Origin: Bradyrhizobium sp. CCBAU 51627
GTDB lineage: Bacteria > Pseudomonadota > Alphaproteobacteria > Rhizobiales > Xanthobacteraceae
Direction: 5' to 3'
Assembly (NCBI RefSeq): GCF_028128765.1
Contig: NZ_LBJG01000016.1
Span: 1-64,000, forward strand
DNA length: 64,000 bases
Positions 34,272 through 43,213 of the stretch are shown here, in pieces. A program made the translations under genes and the position numbers. Position 1 is the stretch's first letter; each line of letters starts with the position of its first letter. Below the pieces are notes generated by a model. That model was not told where the DNA came from and ran no database searches. It saw only the letters and a program-made list of their open reading frames with translations.

Positions 34272-35537
34272 GTGAAAGTTCTGATCCTCGGCAGCGGTGT
34301 CATCGGCGTCACCTCTGCCTACTATCTCGCCCGCGCCGGCCACGACGTGACGGTCGTCGACCGTCAGCCCGAGCCGGCGCTGGAGACCTCTTTTGCCAAT
34401 GCCGGCGAGGTGTCACCCGGCTATTCCTCGCCCTGGGCCGGCCCCGGCGTGCCGGTGAAGGCGGTCAAGTGGCTCCTGATGAAGCATGGTCCGCTGGTGA
34501 TCCGGCCGAAGCTCGATCCCGTGATGTGGGTCTGGCTGCTCAAGATGCTGCGCAACTGCACCAGTGCGCGCTATGCGATCAATAAGAGCCGGATGATCCC
34601 GATCGCGGAATACAGCCGCGATTCCTTGCGCGATCTGCGCCGCGACATCGGCATCCAATATGACGCGCGCTCGCAAGGAACGCTGCAGCTGTTCCGCTAT
34701 CAGGCACAACTCGACGGCACCGGCGACGACGTCGCGGTGCTCAAGCAATATGGCGTGCCTTACGAGACGCTGAGCCGCGAAGGCTGCATCGCGGTCGAAC
34801 CAGCACTTGCGGGCGTGAAGGAGAAGTTCGTCGGCGGCCTTCGCCTGCCGCAGGACGAGACCGGCGACTGCCACATGTTCACGCAGGCGCTGGCCAAGCA
34901 TGCCCAGGCGCTCGGCGTGCGCTTCCTGTTCAACACCTGCATCGAGCGCATCGTTACGGAAGGCGGTCGCGTCAGCAGTGTGGCGACCAGCGCCGGCCTG
35001 CTGCAAGCCGACAACTACGTCCTCGCGCTCGGCAGCTGGTCGTCGCGCGTCGTCGCGCCGCTCGGCATTTCGCTGCCGGTCTATCCGGTGAAGGGCTATT
35101 CGATCACGGTGCCGATCAGCGACGCCTCCGGCGCGCCGGAATCGACCGTGATGGACGAAAGCTACAAGGTCGCGATCACCCGCCTCGGCAACCGTATCCG
35201 CGTCGGCGGCACCGCCGAAATCTCCGGCTATTCGGACAAGCTTTATGATGCGCGCCGCGCCACGCTCGATCATTCGCTCACCGACCTGTTCCCGCGCGGC
35301 GGCGATCTCTCCAAGGCAACGTTCTGGAGCGGCCTGCGCCCCATGACGCCGGACGGCCCGCCCGTCATCGGCCCGACGCAATACGCCAATCTCCACCTCA
35401 ACACCGGCCACGGCACGCTCGGCTGGACCATGTCCTGCGGTTCGGCGCGCGTGCTCGCCGACATGCTGTCGGGCAAGAAGCCGGACATCGACGTGAGTGC
35501 GCTGTCGGTAGAGCGGTATCAGCACCGGTTTGGGTAG
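34272..35537 (+). CDS. dadA: D-amino acid dehydrogenase small subunit
   Basis: A 421-residue FAD-dependent dehydrogenase. The N-terminal dinucleotide-binding motif is [20 protein letters not shown]; family-specific stretches include [20 protein letters not shown] and the C-terminal [20 protein letters not shown]. DadA oxidises D-amino acids, mainly D-alanine, to 2-oxo acids and passes electrons to the respiratory chain. The aminotransferase upstream makes L-alanine from pyruvate, but no alanine racemase is in the window. GTG start at 34272. A palindromic repeat follows the stop. Confidence 0.93.
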   Translation: MKVLILGSGVIGVTSAYYLARAGHDVTVVDRQPEPALETSFANAGEVSPGYSSPWAGPGVPVKAVKWLLMKHGPLVIRPKLDPVMWVWLLKMLRNCTSARYAINKSRMIPIAEYSRDSLRDLRRDIGIQYDARSQGTLQLFRYQAQLDGTGDDVAVLKQYGVPYETLSREGCIAVEPALAGVKEKFVGGLRLPQDETGDCHMFTQALAKHAQALGVRFLFNTCIERIVTEGGRVSSVATSAGLLQADNYVLALGSWSSRVVAPLGISLPVYPVKGYSITVPISDASGAPESTVMDESYKVAITRLGNRIRVGGTAEISGYSDKLYDARRATLDHSLTDLFPRGGDLSKATFWSGLRPMTPDGPPVIGPTQYANLHLNTGHGTLGWTMSCGSARVLADMLSGKKPDIDVSALSVERYQHRFG

Positions 35538-35552
35538 CGATCTCTCTACGCG

Positions 35553-35638
35553 CCATTGCGAGGAGCTCTTGCGACGAAGCAATCCAGACTGCCTCCACGG
35601 TACGATTCTGGATTGCTTCGCTGCGCTCGCAATGACGA
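35553..35638. repeat. palindromic repeat, GTCATTGCGAGC family, copy 2
   Basis: It shares arms with the copy at 15885-15963 (CGAAGCAATCCAGACT, GATTCTGGATTGCTTCGCTG) but its left edge has diverged (GAGGAGCTCTTGCGAC). It lies between the convergent dadA and XRE-cupin genes, where it can act as a bidirectional terminator. Confidence 0.85.
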
Positions 35639-35649
35639 GGGAAAGAAGC

Positions 35650-36309
35650 TCACGCCCCCGTCACGCAATTCACCCACAGCACGACCGATTTCGCATCCTG
35701 CGCCGGATTGGAAAACCGGTGAGGCCTGCGGCTGGCGAATCGAAAACTGTCGCCCGTCCTCAGCGACCATGTCTCGCTGTCCACCGTCAGCATCATCTCG
35801 CCTTCGAGCACGAGGCCGGCTTCCTCGCCGTCATGGGTGTAGAGTTCGTCGCCCGTGGAGCCGCCAGGCTCGAGATGCACCAGGAACAAGTTGAGCTTGT
35901 TGTCGGCGCTGGCCGGGCTGAGCAATTGCTTCGAGACGCCGGTGCGCCAAAGTTTCAGCTCGGGCCGCTGAAGCCGGCGTGTCACCACCTGATCCGACGC
36001 GCCGTCTGCATTCGGGCTTTCGCCGAACAGCGCGGCGATGCCGACGCCGAGCACGTCGGCGAGCGTTGCCAGCACGCGCAGCGACGGCGAGGACAGGCCG
36101 CGCTCGATCTGGCTGAGGAAGCCGATCGACAGATCCGTGCGCGCCGCGACCGTTTCCAGCGAGAATCGCCTGACCCGTCGGAGATCCCGGATGCGGCGGC
36201 CGACGGCGACGTCCATTGCAGGCTCCGCCGGCTTGGCGGTAGCTTTGGCTCTCGCCTTCCTGGCCGGCTTCGCGGCGGCCGGCCTGCGCATTCTCTTGCC
36301 ACCGCTCAC
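35650..36309 (-). CDS. XRE-cupin transcriptional regulator, copy 2
   Basis: A 219-residue regulator with a basic Ala/Lys-rich N-terminal extension (about 1-28), a Cro/C1 helix-turn-helix (FSLETVAARTDLSIGFLSQI, about 45-70) and a C-terminal cupin (GEEAGLVLEGEMMLTVDSET; RRPHRFSNPAQ). It is divergent from the amino-acid ABC transporter operon. Between them are two copies of an inverted repeat TTCA-N6-TGAA, very likely its binding sites. I infer that it controls the transporter and the genes after it. Confidence 0.9.
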   Translation of the reverse strand: MSGGKRMRRPAAAKPARKARAKATAKPAEPAMDVAVGRRIRDLRRVRRFSLETVAARTDLSIGFLSQIERGLSSPSLRVLATLADVLGVGIAALFGESPNADGASDQVVTRRLQRPELKLWRTGVSKQLLSPASADNKLNLFLVHLEPGGSTGDELYTHDGEEAGLVLEGEMMLTVDSETWSLRTGDSFRFASRRPHRFSNPAQDAKSVVLWVNCVTGA

Positions 36310-36323
36310 GTCAAACCGCTTCC

Positions 36324-36337
36324 TTCATGTGGATGAA
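36324..36337. promoter_or_regulatory. operator candidate, first copy (TTCA-N6-TGAA)
   Basis: The inverted repeat TTCATGTGGATGAA has the arms TTCAT and ATGAA and is followed by AA as in copy 2. It lies 15 bases upstream of the XRE-cupin start. The spacing to the second copy is 50 bases. Confidence 0.55.
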
Positions 36338-36370
36338 AACCGCTTGCATCGTCCGCAAAAGTGTGGCCAA

Positions 36371-36390
36371 ATTTTCATATTGGTGAAAAT
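36371..36390. promoter_or_regulatory. operator candidate, second copy (ATTTTCA-N6-TGAAAAT)
   Basis: A perfect inverted repeat with 7-base arms and a 6-base spacer, framed by GGCC on both sides. It lies 81 bases before the start of the substrate-binding protein gene. The shared core with copy 1 makes a binding site for the divergent XRE-cupin dimer likely. Confidence 0.65.
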
Positions 36391-36470
36391 AGGCCGAAAC
36401 GGCTTGGCCCGCAACGTCTGATCACGACTTGCGCGAGCGCCGCCATCGGCCAGACCCAAAGGGGGATGCG

Positions 36471-37229
36471 ATGAAGCGTTTTGGTCTGGCCGCGATCGCG
36501 GCGCTTGCGATTGCTGCGGTGATGCCGGCTCGAGCACAGCAGATGCTGAAGGTCGGGTCGACGCCGACGGGCATTCCGTTCACGTTCCTCGACACCAAGA
36601 CCAACTCCATCCAGGGCATCATGGTCGATCTCGTCACCGAGATCGGCAAGGATGCCGGCTTCAACGTGCAGATCGAGCCGATGCAGTTCTCGGCGCTGAT
36701 CCCGTCGTTGACCTCGAGCAAGATCGACATCATCGCGGCCGCAATGTTCATCACGGCGCCGCGCAAGGAGGTCATCGACTTCTCCGACCCGATCTACACC
36801 TATGGCGAAGGCCTGGTCGTGCCAAAGAGCGACACCAAGGCCTATGCCACGCAGGACGATCTGAAGGGCGAGACCGTCGGTGCCCAGGTCGGCACCGCCT
36901 TCGTCGACGCGCTGAAGAAGACCGGCCTGTTCGCCGAGGTGAAGGCTTACGACACCATTCCGGACATCCTGCGCGACGTGAACACCGGTCGCCTCAAGGC
37001 CGGTTACGCCGACTATCCGATCCTGGCCTACAATCTGAAGCAGGGCGGCTTCCCCGAAGTCCGTCTCGTCGACGGCTACAAGCCGGTTACGATCGGTTCG
37101 GTCGGCATTGGCGTGCGCAAGGGCGAGACCGCGCTGCTCGGCAAGATCAATGCCTCGCTGGCGAAGCTGAAGGCCAACGGCACCATCGACAAGATCCTCA
37201 ATAAATGGGGCCTGAAGGCTCAGGGGTGA
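36471..37229 (+). CDS. amino-acid type ABC transporter substrate-binding protein
   Basis: A 252-residue periplasmic binding protein (family 3 type) with signal peptide (FGLAAIAALAIAAVMPARAQ). Recognisable parts are FTFLDTKTNSIQGIMVDLV and the hinge-region DVNTGRLKAGYADYPILAYN. Such proteins bind polar amino acids or related small compounds. The ATG at 36471 is preceded by GGGGGATG. First gene of a transporter operon; permease and ATPase follow. Confidence 0.92.
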   Translation: MKRFGLAAIAALAIAAVMPARAQQMLKVGSTPTGIPFTFLDTKTNSIQGIMVDLVTEIGKDAGFNVQIEPMQFSALIPSLTSSKIDIIAAAMFITAPRKEVIDFSDPIYTYGEGLVVPKSDTKAYATQDDLKGETVGAQVGTAFVDALKKTGLFAEVKAYDTIPDILRDVNTGRLKAGYADYPILAYNLKQGGFPEVRLVDGYKPVTIGSVGIGVRKGETALLGKINASLAKLKANGTIDKILNKWGLKAQG

Positions 37230-37257
37230 TCGATAGAGGCTGATCGTAGGCTGCCCG

Positions 37258-37911
37258 ATGAAAGGCTTCTGGCACGACGCCGCCGAGTTCTTCCCGATCC
37301 TGATGAACGGCGTCGCGTTGACGATCGTCGTCACCATCGGCTCGCTGCTGCTCTCGACCGTGCTCGGCCTGATCTGGGCGATGATGCGGGTCTCCGGCAT
37401 CAAGACGCTGTCGATGCTCAGCGCCAGCCTGATCAACGTGATCCGCGGCATCCCGATCATCGTGCTGCTGTTCTATCTGTACTTCGTGATGCCCGATCTC
37501 GGCGTCACGCTTAGCGCACTACAAGCGGCCATCCTCGGCCTCGGCATCGCCTATTCGGCCTACCAGGCGGAAAATTTCCGCGCCGGGATCGAGGCGATCG
37601 ACAAGGGTCAGATCGAGGCGGCGCAGTCGATCGGCATGGGCTGGTGGCTCACCATGCGCCGCGTGGTGCTGCCGCAGGCCGTGCGTATCGTGCTGCCGCC
37701 TTACGGCAACGTCATGATCATGATGCTGAAGGATTCTTCGCAAGCCTCGACCATCACGGTCGCCGAGCTTGCGCTGCAAGGCAAGCTGATCGCGTCCTCG
37801 ACCTTCAAGAACACCAGCGTGTTCACGCTGGTGGCGCTGATGTATCTCACCATGAGTATCCCGCTGATCCTGCTGGTCCGCCACTTCGAAAAGCGGGCCG
37901 GCAAGAAATGA
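37258..37911 (+). CDS. amino-acid type ABC transporter permease
   Basis: A 217-residue inner-membrane permease of the HisMQ family with about five helices ([20 protein letters not shown] first). The coupling-helix signature [20 protein letters not shown] (about 121-140) contacts the ATPase. The stop overlaps the start of the ATPase gene (ATGA). A single permease implies a homodimer. Confidence 0.93.
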   Translation: MKGFWHDAAEFFPILMNGVALTIVVTIGSLLLSTVLGLIWAMMRVSGIKTLSMLSASLINVIRGIPIIVLLFYLYFVMPDLGVTLSALQAAILGLGIAYSAYQAENFRAGIEAIDKGQIEAAQSIGMGWWLTMRRVVLPQAVRIVLPPYGNVMIMMLKDSSQASTITVAELALQGKLIASSTFKNTSVFTLVALMYLTMSIPLILLVRHFEKRAGKK

Positions 37912-38639
37912 TCGAGCTCACCGACGTCCACAAGAGCTTTGGCAAGGTCGAGGTGCTCAAGGGCATCACGGCCTCCGTGCAGAAGGGGGAGGTGGTCTGC
38001 ATTATCGGCCCATCAGGCTCCGGCAAGTCGACCATCCTGCGCTGTATCAACGGGCTGGAAAGCTACGACCGCGGCGAGATCAGCGTCGAGGGATTGAAAG
38101 TCGACCGCGATGCGCCGTCGATCGTGAACATCCGCACCCAGGTCTCGATGGTGTTCCAGCGCTTCAATCTGTTCCCGCATCGGACGGTGCTGGAGAATGT
38201 CGTTGAAGGACCACTCTTCGTGAAGAAGGAGCCGCGTGCGCAGGTGCTCGAGCGAGGCCGGGCGCTGCTCGCCCAGGTCGGGCTCGCCGAGAAGGCCGAC
38301 GCGCATCCGCCGCAGCTCTCCGGCGGCCAGCAGCAGCGCGTCGCGATCGCGCGTGCACTTGCCATGCAGCCCAAGGCGATCCTGTTCGACGAGCCGACCT
38401 CGGCGCTGGATCCTGAATTGGTCGGCGATGTCCTCGGCGTGATGCGCAAGCTCGCCGACGACGGTATGACCATGGTCGTCGTCACCCACGAGATGGGCTT
38501 TGCCCGCGACGTTGCCGACCGCGTACTGTTCATCGATGGCGGTGTCATCGTCGAGCAGGGGCCGGCGAAGACACTGCTCAACCAACCCCAGCACCCGCGC
38601 ACGCAGGACTTCTTGCGCCGCGTGCTGCATCCGCTCTGA
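37908..38639 (+). CDS. amino-acid type ABC transporter ATP-binding protein
   Basis: A 243-residue ATPase of the GlnQ/HisP type. Walker A is GPSGSGKST (about 35-43), the signature LSGGQQQRV, Walker [12 protein letters not shown] and the switch His in [10 protein letters not shown]. It completes the importer with the two preceding genes. The PuuB-like oxidase gene begins 12 bases after its stop and is probably in the same operon, suggesting that the imported compound is its substrate. Confidence 0.95.
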   Translation: MIELTDVHKSFGKVEVLKGITASVQKGEVVCIIGPSGSGKSTILRCINGLESYDRGEISVEGLKVDRDAPSIVNIRTQVSMVFQRFNLFPHRTVLENVVEGPLFVKKEPRAQVLERGRALLAQVGLAEKADAHPPQLSGGQQQRVAIARALAMQPKAILFDEPTSALDPELVGDVLGVMRKLADDGMTMVVVTHEMGFARDVADRVLFIDGGVIVEQGPAKTLLNQPQHPRTQDFLRRVLHPL

Positions 38640-38651
38640 CCGGTTCTCGCC

Positions 38652-39935
38652 ATGACGCGCCTGCCGCTGCCGCCCTCGCTCTATGCCGACACCGCTGTTG
38701 CTCCAGTGGCAACGCCGCCGCTCGATACAGACAAGAGTGTTTCCGTCGCAATCGTCGGCGGTGGTTACACTGGCCTGTCCACGGCGCTGCATCTGGCGGA
38801 GCGGGGTGTCGATGCGCTGGTGCTGGAGGCGCAGGAGCCGGGCTGGGGCGCGTCGGGCAACAATGGCGGCCACACCAATCCCGGCCTGAAACATGATCCC
38901 GATCAGATCGAGGCCGATTTCGGCCCCGAGCTCGGCCGCCGCATGATCGCGTTTTCCTACGGCACCACGAACTTCACCCACGACCTGATTCGCCGCTACC
39001 AGATTCCGTGCGAGGCGCGGCAGAACGGTACGCTGCGCGCGGCCTATAACGAGGCGAGTGCTGCCGCGATCGGGAAGACTGCGCAGCAATGCATCCGTCG
39101 CGGCATGCCTGTGACCTATCTGGGCCGCGAGCAGCTGCGCGAGATGACCGGCACCGACCGCTACATCGGTGCCATGCTTGATACCCGCGGCGGCGACCTG
39201 CATCCGCTCAGCTACGCGCGCGGCCTTGCGCGTGCGGCCATCTCGGCGGGTGCGAAGGTGCATGGCGAGACGCCAGCGCTGTTGCTCCGTCGCGACGGCA
39301 GTCGCTGGCGTATCGAGACGCCGCGCGCGATCGTCCACGCCGACAAGGTCCTGCTTGCGACCAACGGCTTTACCGACGATCTCTGGCCGGCGCTTCGCCG
39401 CACCATCTTGCCGGTATTTTCCTCGATCGCTGCGACCGCACCGCTGTCCGACGACGTCGCTCGCTCGATCATGCCGACGCGGCCGGTGCTCTACGAGAGC
39501 GGCCATATCACGGTCTATTACCGCATCGACCAGCACAACCGTCTCTTGATGGGGGGGCGCGGCCCGATGCGCTGGATCAACTCGCCCGATGACGTTGCCT
39601 ATCTGATGCGCTACGCCGAACGTCTGTGGCCGCAGCTGAAGGGCGTCGCCTGGACGCATGGCTGGAACAGCCGGCTTGCGATCACGAAAGATCACTATCC
39701 GCACGTGCACGAGCCGGCGGAGAGCATCCTGATCTCGCTTGGCTGCAATGGTCGGGGTGTCGCGCTTGCAACGGCCATGGGCGCGCAGCTTGCCCGCCGC
39801 TTGATCGGCGGCGCCAAGACCGAGATCGACATGCCCATCACCGGCATCAAGCCGATCCCGATTCATGCGTTCTGGCCGGTGGCCGTGACGACGGCCGTCA
39901 TCGCAGGGCGTGTGCGCGACCGGCTCGGCATTTGA
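38652..39935 (+). CDS. FAD-dependent amine/amino acid oxidase (PuuB-like, DAO family)
   Basis: A 427-residue oxidoreductase with the N-terminal FAD motif VAIVGGGYTGLSTALHLAER and the following AQEPGWGASGNNGG, typical of the gamma-glutamylputrescine oxidase (PuuB/OrdL) branch of the DAO family. The C-terminal SLGCNGRGVALATAMG closes the FAD site. It is in the operon of the ABC importer. PuuA, PuuC and PuuD partners are not in the window, though a gamma-glutamyltransferase is. Substrate may be an amine, a glutamylated amine or an amino acid. Confidence 0.85.
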   Translation: MTRLPLPPSLYADTAVAPVATPPLDTDKSVSVAIVGGGYTGLSTALHLAERGVDALVLEAQEPGWGASGNNGGHTNPGLKHDPDQIEADFGPELGRRMIAFSYGTTNFTHDLIRRYQIPCEARQNGTLRAAYNEASAAAIGKTAQQCIRRGMPVTYLGREQLREMTGTDRYIGAMLDTRGGDLHPLSYARGLARAAISAGAKVHGETPALLLRRDGSRWRIETPRAIVHADKVLLATNGFTDDLWPALRRTILPVFSSIAATAPLSDDVARSIMPTRPVLYESGHITVYYRIDQHNRLLMGGRGPMRWINSPDDVAYLMRYAERLWPQLKGVAWTHGWNSRLAITKDHYPHVHEPAESILISLGCNGRGVALATAMGAQLARRLIGGAKTEIDMPITGIKPIPIHAFWPVAVTTAVIAGRVRDRLGI

Positions 39936-39937
39936 AG

Positions 39938-39968
39938 AAGGCGCCGCTCCACCGGGGAGCGACGCCTT
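39938..39968. terminator. hairpin after the PuuB-like gene
   Basis: A 13-position stem with a single mismatch (AAGGCG-C-CGCTCC with GGAGCG-A-CGCCTT) and a 5-base loop starts two bases after the stop. It has no T-tract in either direction. It separates the operon from the convergent Gly/His-rich gene. Confidence 0.6.
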
Positions 39969-39989
39969 GCACGACGAGCGGATTGAGTA

Positions 39990-40208
39990 TCAGCAGCGGC
40001 CTTGCTTCCACAGGCCCGGCGGACACCCGTAACCGCGCCAGCCGACCTTTCGGCCGTGATACCAGCCGGGCGGCGTGCCATGGTAATAATGGCCCATCCC
40101 GTGACCATGACCGTGACCGCCTCCATATCCGCCCTTGGCGAGCGCGGGGCTGCTCAGCGTGAGGCCGGCTGCAACGATCAGCGATGCGGCGAGCGCGAGT
40201 CTTTTCAT
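39990..40208 (-). CDS. exported Gly/His-rich small protein under stress promoter
   Basis: A 72-residue protein with signal peptide (LALAASLIVAAGLTLSSPALA) and a mature part of glycine, histidine, tyrosine and tryptophan (KGGYGGGHGHGHGMGHYYHG), ending with two cysteines (YGCPPGLWKQGRC). The ATG at 40208 is preferred to the adjacent ATG at 40211 for its spacing from GGAGG. A perfect EcfG-type promoter lies upstream at 40261-40285. The His-rich tract may bind metal. Similar exported Gly-rich proteins are common in rhizobia; the function is unknown. Confidence 0.75.
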   Translation of the reverse strand: MKRLALAASLIVAAGLTLSSPALAKGGYGGGHGHGHGMGHYYHGTPPGWYHGRKVGWRGYGCPPGLWKQGRC

Positions 40209-40260
40209 CATGTCCTCCAGGTGGGCCCGATTCAGGGCAAGCGCATTCGTCCGTTCAATG

Positions 40261-40285
40261 AACGAATCGTGAGCAGCTAAGTTCC
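40261..40285 (-). promoter_or_regulatory. EcfG-type general stress promoter of the Gly/His-rich protein
   Basis: On the minus strand GGAAC is followed after 16 bases by CGTT, an exact match to the EcfG consensus. The -10 element is 53 bases from the start codon at 40208. Confidence 0.75.
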
Positions 40286-40397
40286 CCGCAAATGTGGGGA
40301 AGTCGTGGCTCTCGCGCAGATGCGCAAGCGCGCGCTGGTACCGTCTCACATTGATCCATGGGTCGTTGCCGCCGGCGGGGGCTTGTCCCGCGGATGC

Positions 40398-41987
40398 TCA
40401 GCCTTCCGCCACCGCGTCCGCCCAGGGCTGGAAGATTTCGACCGCGCCGGAATTTGTGTCGCCGTCCCGCATCACCACGCTCGGGCAGGCGAATTTCATC
40501 GGCAAGGTCTGCACCGGCGCTTCCTTGTAGTCGAAGCGGGCGGCAAGCGCCTTGCGTGTATCTGCCGGCAGCCTGATGTCGCCGAGCACGATCGCGCCTT
40601 CGCTGCAATCGATGCGGGGCTGGTGGATGGCGGCATCGAGGTCCATGTCGAAATCCATCGCGAAGGACACGAGCTGCATGACCGAAGGCAGGATGCGGCG
40701 GCCGCCGGAGGCACCAACCGCGAGGCGCTTGCCATTCCTGGTCTCGGCGATCACCGGCGTGTAATTGGTGAGGCAGCGCTTGCCCGGGGCGAGCGAGTTG
40801 GTCGTGCCGGGCGTCGGATCGAACCACATGATGCCGTTGTTCATGGGGATACCGGTGTGCGGCGTCACATATTTCGAGCCAAAGGAAGAGAGCAGTGTCT
40901 GTGTCACTGCGGCAATGTTGCCGTCCCGGTCGACCACGGAGAAATGGGTGGTGCAGGCCGGCGCCAGATATTCGGCGCCGAGCGAGCGCTTGCCTTCGGC
41001 ATCGCCCATGTCCTTGAGCCGCTCGGCATAGGCCGCTTGCAGGGCTACGGCATATTCGGCATAGGCGGCCGTATCCGGCGCGCCTGTCGGCTTCAAATTC
41101 TGCTGCAACAGGCGCAGCGCATGCGCCATGGTCGGCCCGGCCGTGAGCTCAGGCGTCGCAAGCACCTTGCCGCCGCGATAGGGGATCGCCAGCGGCTCGC
41201 GCAGATGCGCACGAAACGCGGCGAGATCCTCGATCGACAGCGAGCCACCGTCGGCCTTGACGTCGGATGCGATGCTCTTGGCGAGATCGCCCTGATAGAA
41301 GTCCCGTGGTCCGGCCTCGGCGAGATGCAACAGTGTCGCCTTCAAATTGTCCTGCGGCAGTCTCGTCTCGGCCTCGATGCTCCAGGGCGCGCTCGGGGGC
41401 AGGCCGTCCTTCAAGAAGGCAGCTGCGCTTGCCGGATAACGCCGAAGATCCGTCGCCGCGCCCGCGATCGTCAATGTGGTCCACCAGTCGACGAGCAGGC
41501 CTTCGCCGGCGAGCGCCGCGGCCGGAGCAACCAGGTCTTTCCACGGCATGGTGGCGTAGCGGCGGTGCGCCTCCTCCATGCCGGCGACGACACCGGGCAC
41601 CGCGATCGAGCCGGGTCCGTGCACGTTGCGATCGTCCTTCACCCGCGGCCATGGAAAAAGGTCGGTAGCGACGCGATCTCCGGTGATGGGATAATCGGCG
41701 GCGCGCAAGCTCTGCGGCGCGCACATGCCGTAGTCGATCACCTCATAGCGATTGGCCTTGGCGCGGTAGAGCACCATCGCACCGCCGCCGCCGATGCCGC
41801 TGTTCCAGGGCTCGAGCACGTTCAGCGCAAAGGTGGTCGCCACGATCGCATCGACGCAGTCGCCGCCCGCCGCCAGCACTTGCGCTCCCACCTCGGCCGC
41901 CCGTCGCGATTGCGAAGCGACAATGCCGCCCTTGGATGTGACGGCGGGTTTGCGGACGGCTTGGTTGAGGCTGAACTGATGAGGCAT
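40398..41987 (-). CDS. ggt: gamma-glutamyltransferase family protein
   Basis: A 529-residue N-terminal-nucleophile hydrolase. The autoproteolysis site and nucleophile is Thr346 in CTTHFSVVDRDGN, which would give a large subunit of about 345 and a small subunit of about 184 residues. Other family motifs are EPWNSGIGGGGAMVL, GPGSIAVPGVVAG and VGASGGRRILPSVMQ. There is no signal peptide, unlike periplasmic E. coli Ggt, so a cytoplasmic enzyme acting on gamma-glutamyl amines or peptides is possible. It is divergent from the enoyl-CoA hydratase gene. Confidence 0.9.
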   Translation of the reverse strand: MPHQFSLNQAVRKPAVTSKGGIVASQSRRAAEVGAQVLAAGGDCVDAIVATTFALNVLEPWNSGIGGGGAMVLYRAKANRYEVIDYGMCAPQSLRAADYPITGDRVATDLFPWPRVKDDRNVHGPGSIAVPGVVAGMEEAHRRYATMPWKDLVAPAAALAGEGLLVDWWTTLTIAGAATDLRRYPASAAAFLKDGLPPSAPWSIEAETRLPQDNLKATLLHLAEAGPRDFYQGDLAKSIASDVKADGGSLSIEDLAAFRAHLREPLAIPYRGGKVLATPELTAGPTMAHALRLLQQNLKPTGAPDTAAYAEYAVALQAAYAERLKDMGDAEGKRSLGAEYLAPACTTHFSVVDRDGNIAAVTQTLLSSFGSKYVTPHTGIPMNNGIMWFDPTPGTTNSLAPGKRCLTNYTPVIAETRNGKRLAVGASGGRRILPSVMQLVSFAMDFDMDLDAAIHQPRIDCSEGAIVLGDIRLPADTRKALAARFDYKEAPVQTLPMKFACPSVVMRDGDTNSGAVEIFQPWADAVAEG

Positions 41988-42105
41988 GATGTCGTCTTGA
42001 CCTCTGTCTTGGCTTCGTTGCGCGGACGTCGAAGCTCCGCAATTGGCGGAGCACGCGAAGAATGGCACATTGACGCCAACGAGAACATCGAAAGGGAGGC
42101 ACGAC

Positions 42106-42879
42106 ATGGCTGGTGTGAAACAGGCGCGGGATGACGCGGTCGGGATCTTGACGCTCGACGAGCCGGCCAGCCTGAACGCGATGACGCCGGACCTGCTCGG
42201 TGCGCTCGCAAACGGAGTCGCCGAGATGACGGCCGATGCGGAGGTTCGCGCCCTCATCCTCACCGGTGCCGGGCGCGGATTTTGCTCAGGGCAGAATTTG
42301 AAGGCAGCCGGAGCGCTCGGAGAGGACCTCGCCGCCGGCGTGACGCGCTTCTACTGGCCGGCCTTCAGAGCGTTGCGCGAATGTCGGGTGCCGGTCGTCG
42401 TTGCCGTCAACGGTGTCGCGGCCGGCGGCGGCTTCAGTCTCGCGATGGCCGGTGACATCATTCTTGCAGCGCGTTCGGCAAATTTTATTCAAGTCTTCAG
42501 CCGCATTGGGCTGGTGCCCGACCTGGGCTCGACCTGGCTGTTGCCGCGGCTGATCGGCCGGCAGCGCGCGCTCGAACTGATGCTGCTCAACGAGCCGCTG
42601 ACGGCGGAGCGCGCCCAGGAGATCGGCCTGGTGCGGCAGGTCGTCGAGGACGCGAAGCTGATGGCGGAGGCCTTGGCGCTGGCGCGCCGTCTGGCTCAGG
42701 GGCCGACCCGTGCACTGGTGGCCACCCGCACGCTTCTCGAGGAGAGCGAGCACACCAGCTACGAGGCGCAGTTCCGCCGCGAGATCGAGCTTCAGGCCAC
42801 CATTCGCCAAAGCGCCGACGCGATCGAGGGCCGCAAAGCCTTCGTCGAGAAGCGTAAGGCTAAGTTCACGGGAAGGTGA
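42106..42879 (+). CDS. enoyl-CoA hydratase/isomerase family protein (PaaG-like)
   Basis: A 257-residue crotonase-fold enzyme. The oxyanion-hole segments are RGFCSGQNLK and NGVAAGGGFSLAMAGDI, and GLVPDLGSTWLLPRLIG closely resembles PaaG (phenylacetyl-CoA epoxide isomerase), including the catalytic Asp. Other genes of the paa pathway are absent here, so it may be a general enoyl-CoA isomerase or hydratase. GGGAGG precedes the ATG at 42106. A palindromic repeat follows. Confidence 0.85.
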   Translation: MAGVKQARDDAVGILTLDEPASLNAMTPDLLGALANGVAEMTADAEVRALILTGAGRGFCSGQNLKAAGALGEDLAAGVTRFYWPAFRALRECRVPVVVAVNGVAAGGGFSLAMAGDIILAARSANFIQVFSRIGLVPDLGSTWLLPRLIGRQRALELMLLNEPLTAERAQEIGLVRQVVEDAKLMAEALALARRLAQGPTRALVATRTLLEESEHTSYEAQFRREIELQATIRQSADAIEGRKAFVEKRKAKFTGR

Positions 42880-42899
42880 GGCGGCCCGCGCTTTTCTCC

Positions 42900-42995
42900 C
42901 ACCCGGGATGCCCCGGGACCTGACCCGGGCCTCCACGTCTTGCCGCGCGCTCCAAAAACGTGGATGGCCGGGACATGCCCGGCCATCGCGACGTA
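42900..42995. repeat. palindromic repeat, ACGTGGATGGCCGGGACA family, copy 1
   Basis: An imperfect inverted repeat with CCCGGGA-rich arms on the left and GTGGATGGCCGGGACATGCC on the right. A related element lies at 47790-47871. Another common dispersed intergenic family. Confidence 0.75.
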
Positions 42996-43030
42996 GAGAC
43001 ATCATTTGAGAAAAAAGCTGCGAACCCGAT

Positions 43031-43204
43031 TCAGAGCCCGCGGTTCAGCCGGCTGGCCTGATATTTGGCGTGCCATTTCGGGCCAGGGCCACGCATGTAG
43101 TGCAGCTCGGGGCGATAGGGGTTGCCGGCGATCTGCACCAGCTTCTGCCATTTGCTGGCGACGAAGGTGAGCGGTTGGCGAAACAGGTTCAGGGAAGCGA
43201 GCAT
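43031..43204 (-). CDS. small basic protein, 57 residues
   Basis: A short gene with the start MLASLNLFRQPLTFVASKWQ and an end rich in Lys, Arg, His and Tyr (KWHAKYQASRLNRGL). Third positions are G/C-rich as in real genes. A GAGGT site stands before the ATG and the gene begins 9 bases after the stop of the DUF6894 gene, so both are surely one unit. No family recognised. Confidence 0.65.
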   Translation of the reverse strand: MLASLNLFRQPLTFVASKWQKLVQIAGNPYRPELHYMRGPGPKWHAKYQASRLNRGL

Positions 43205-43213
43205 GGCATCACC

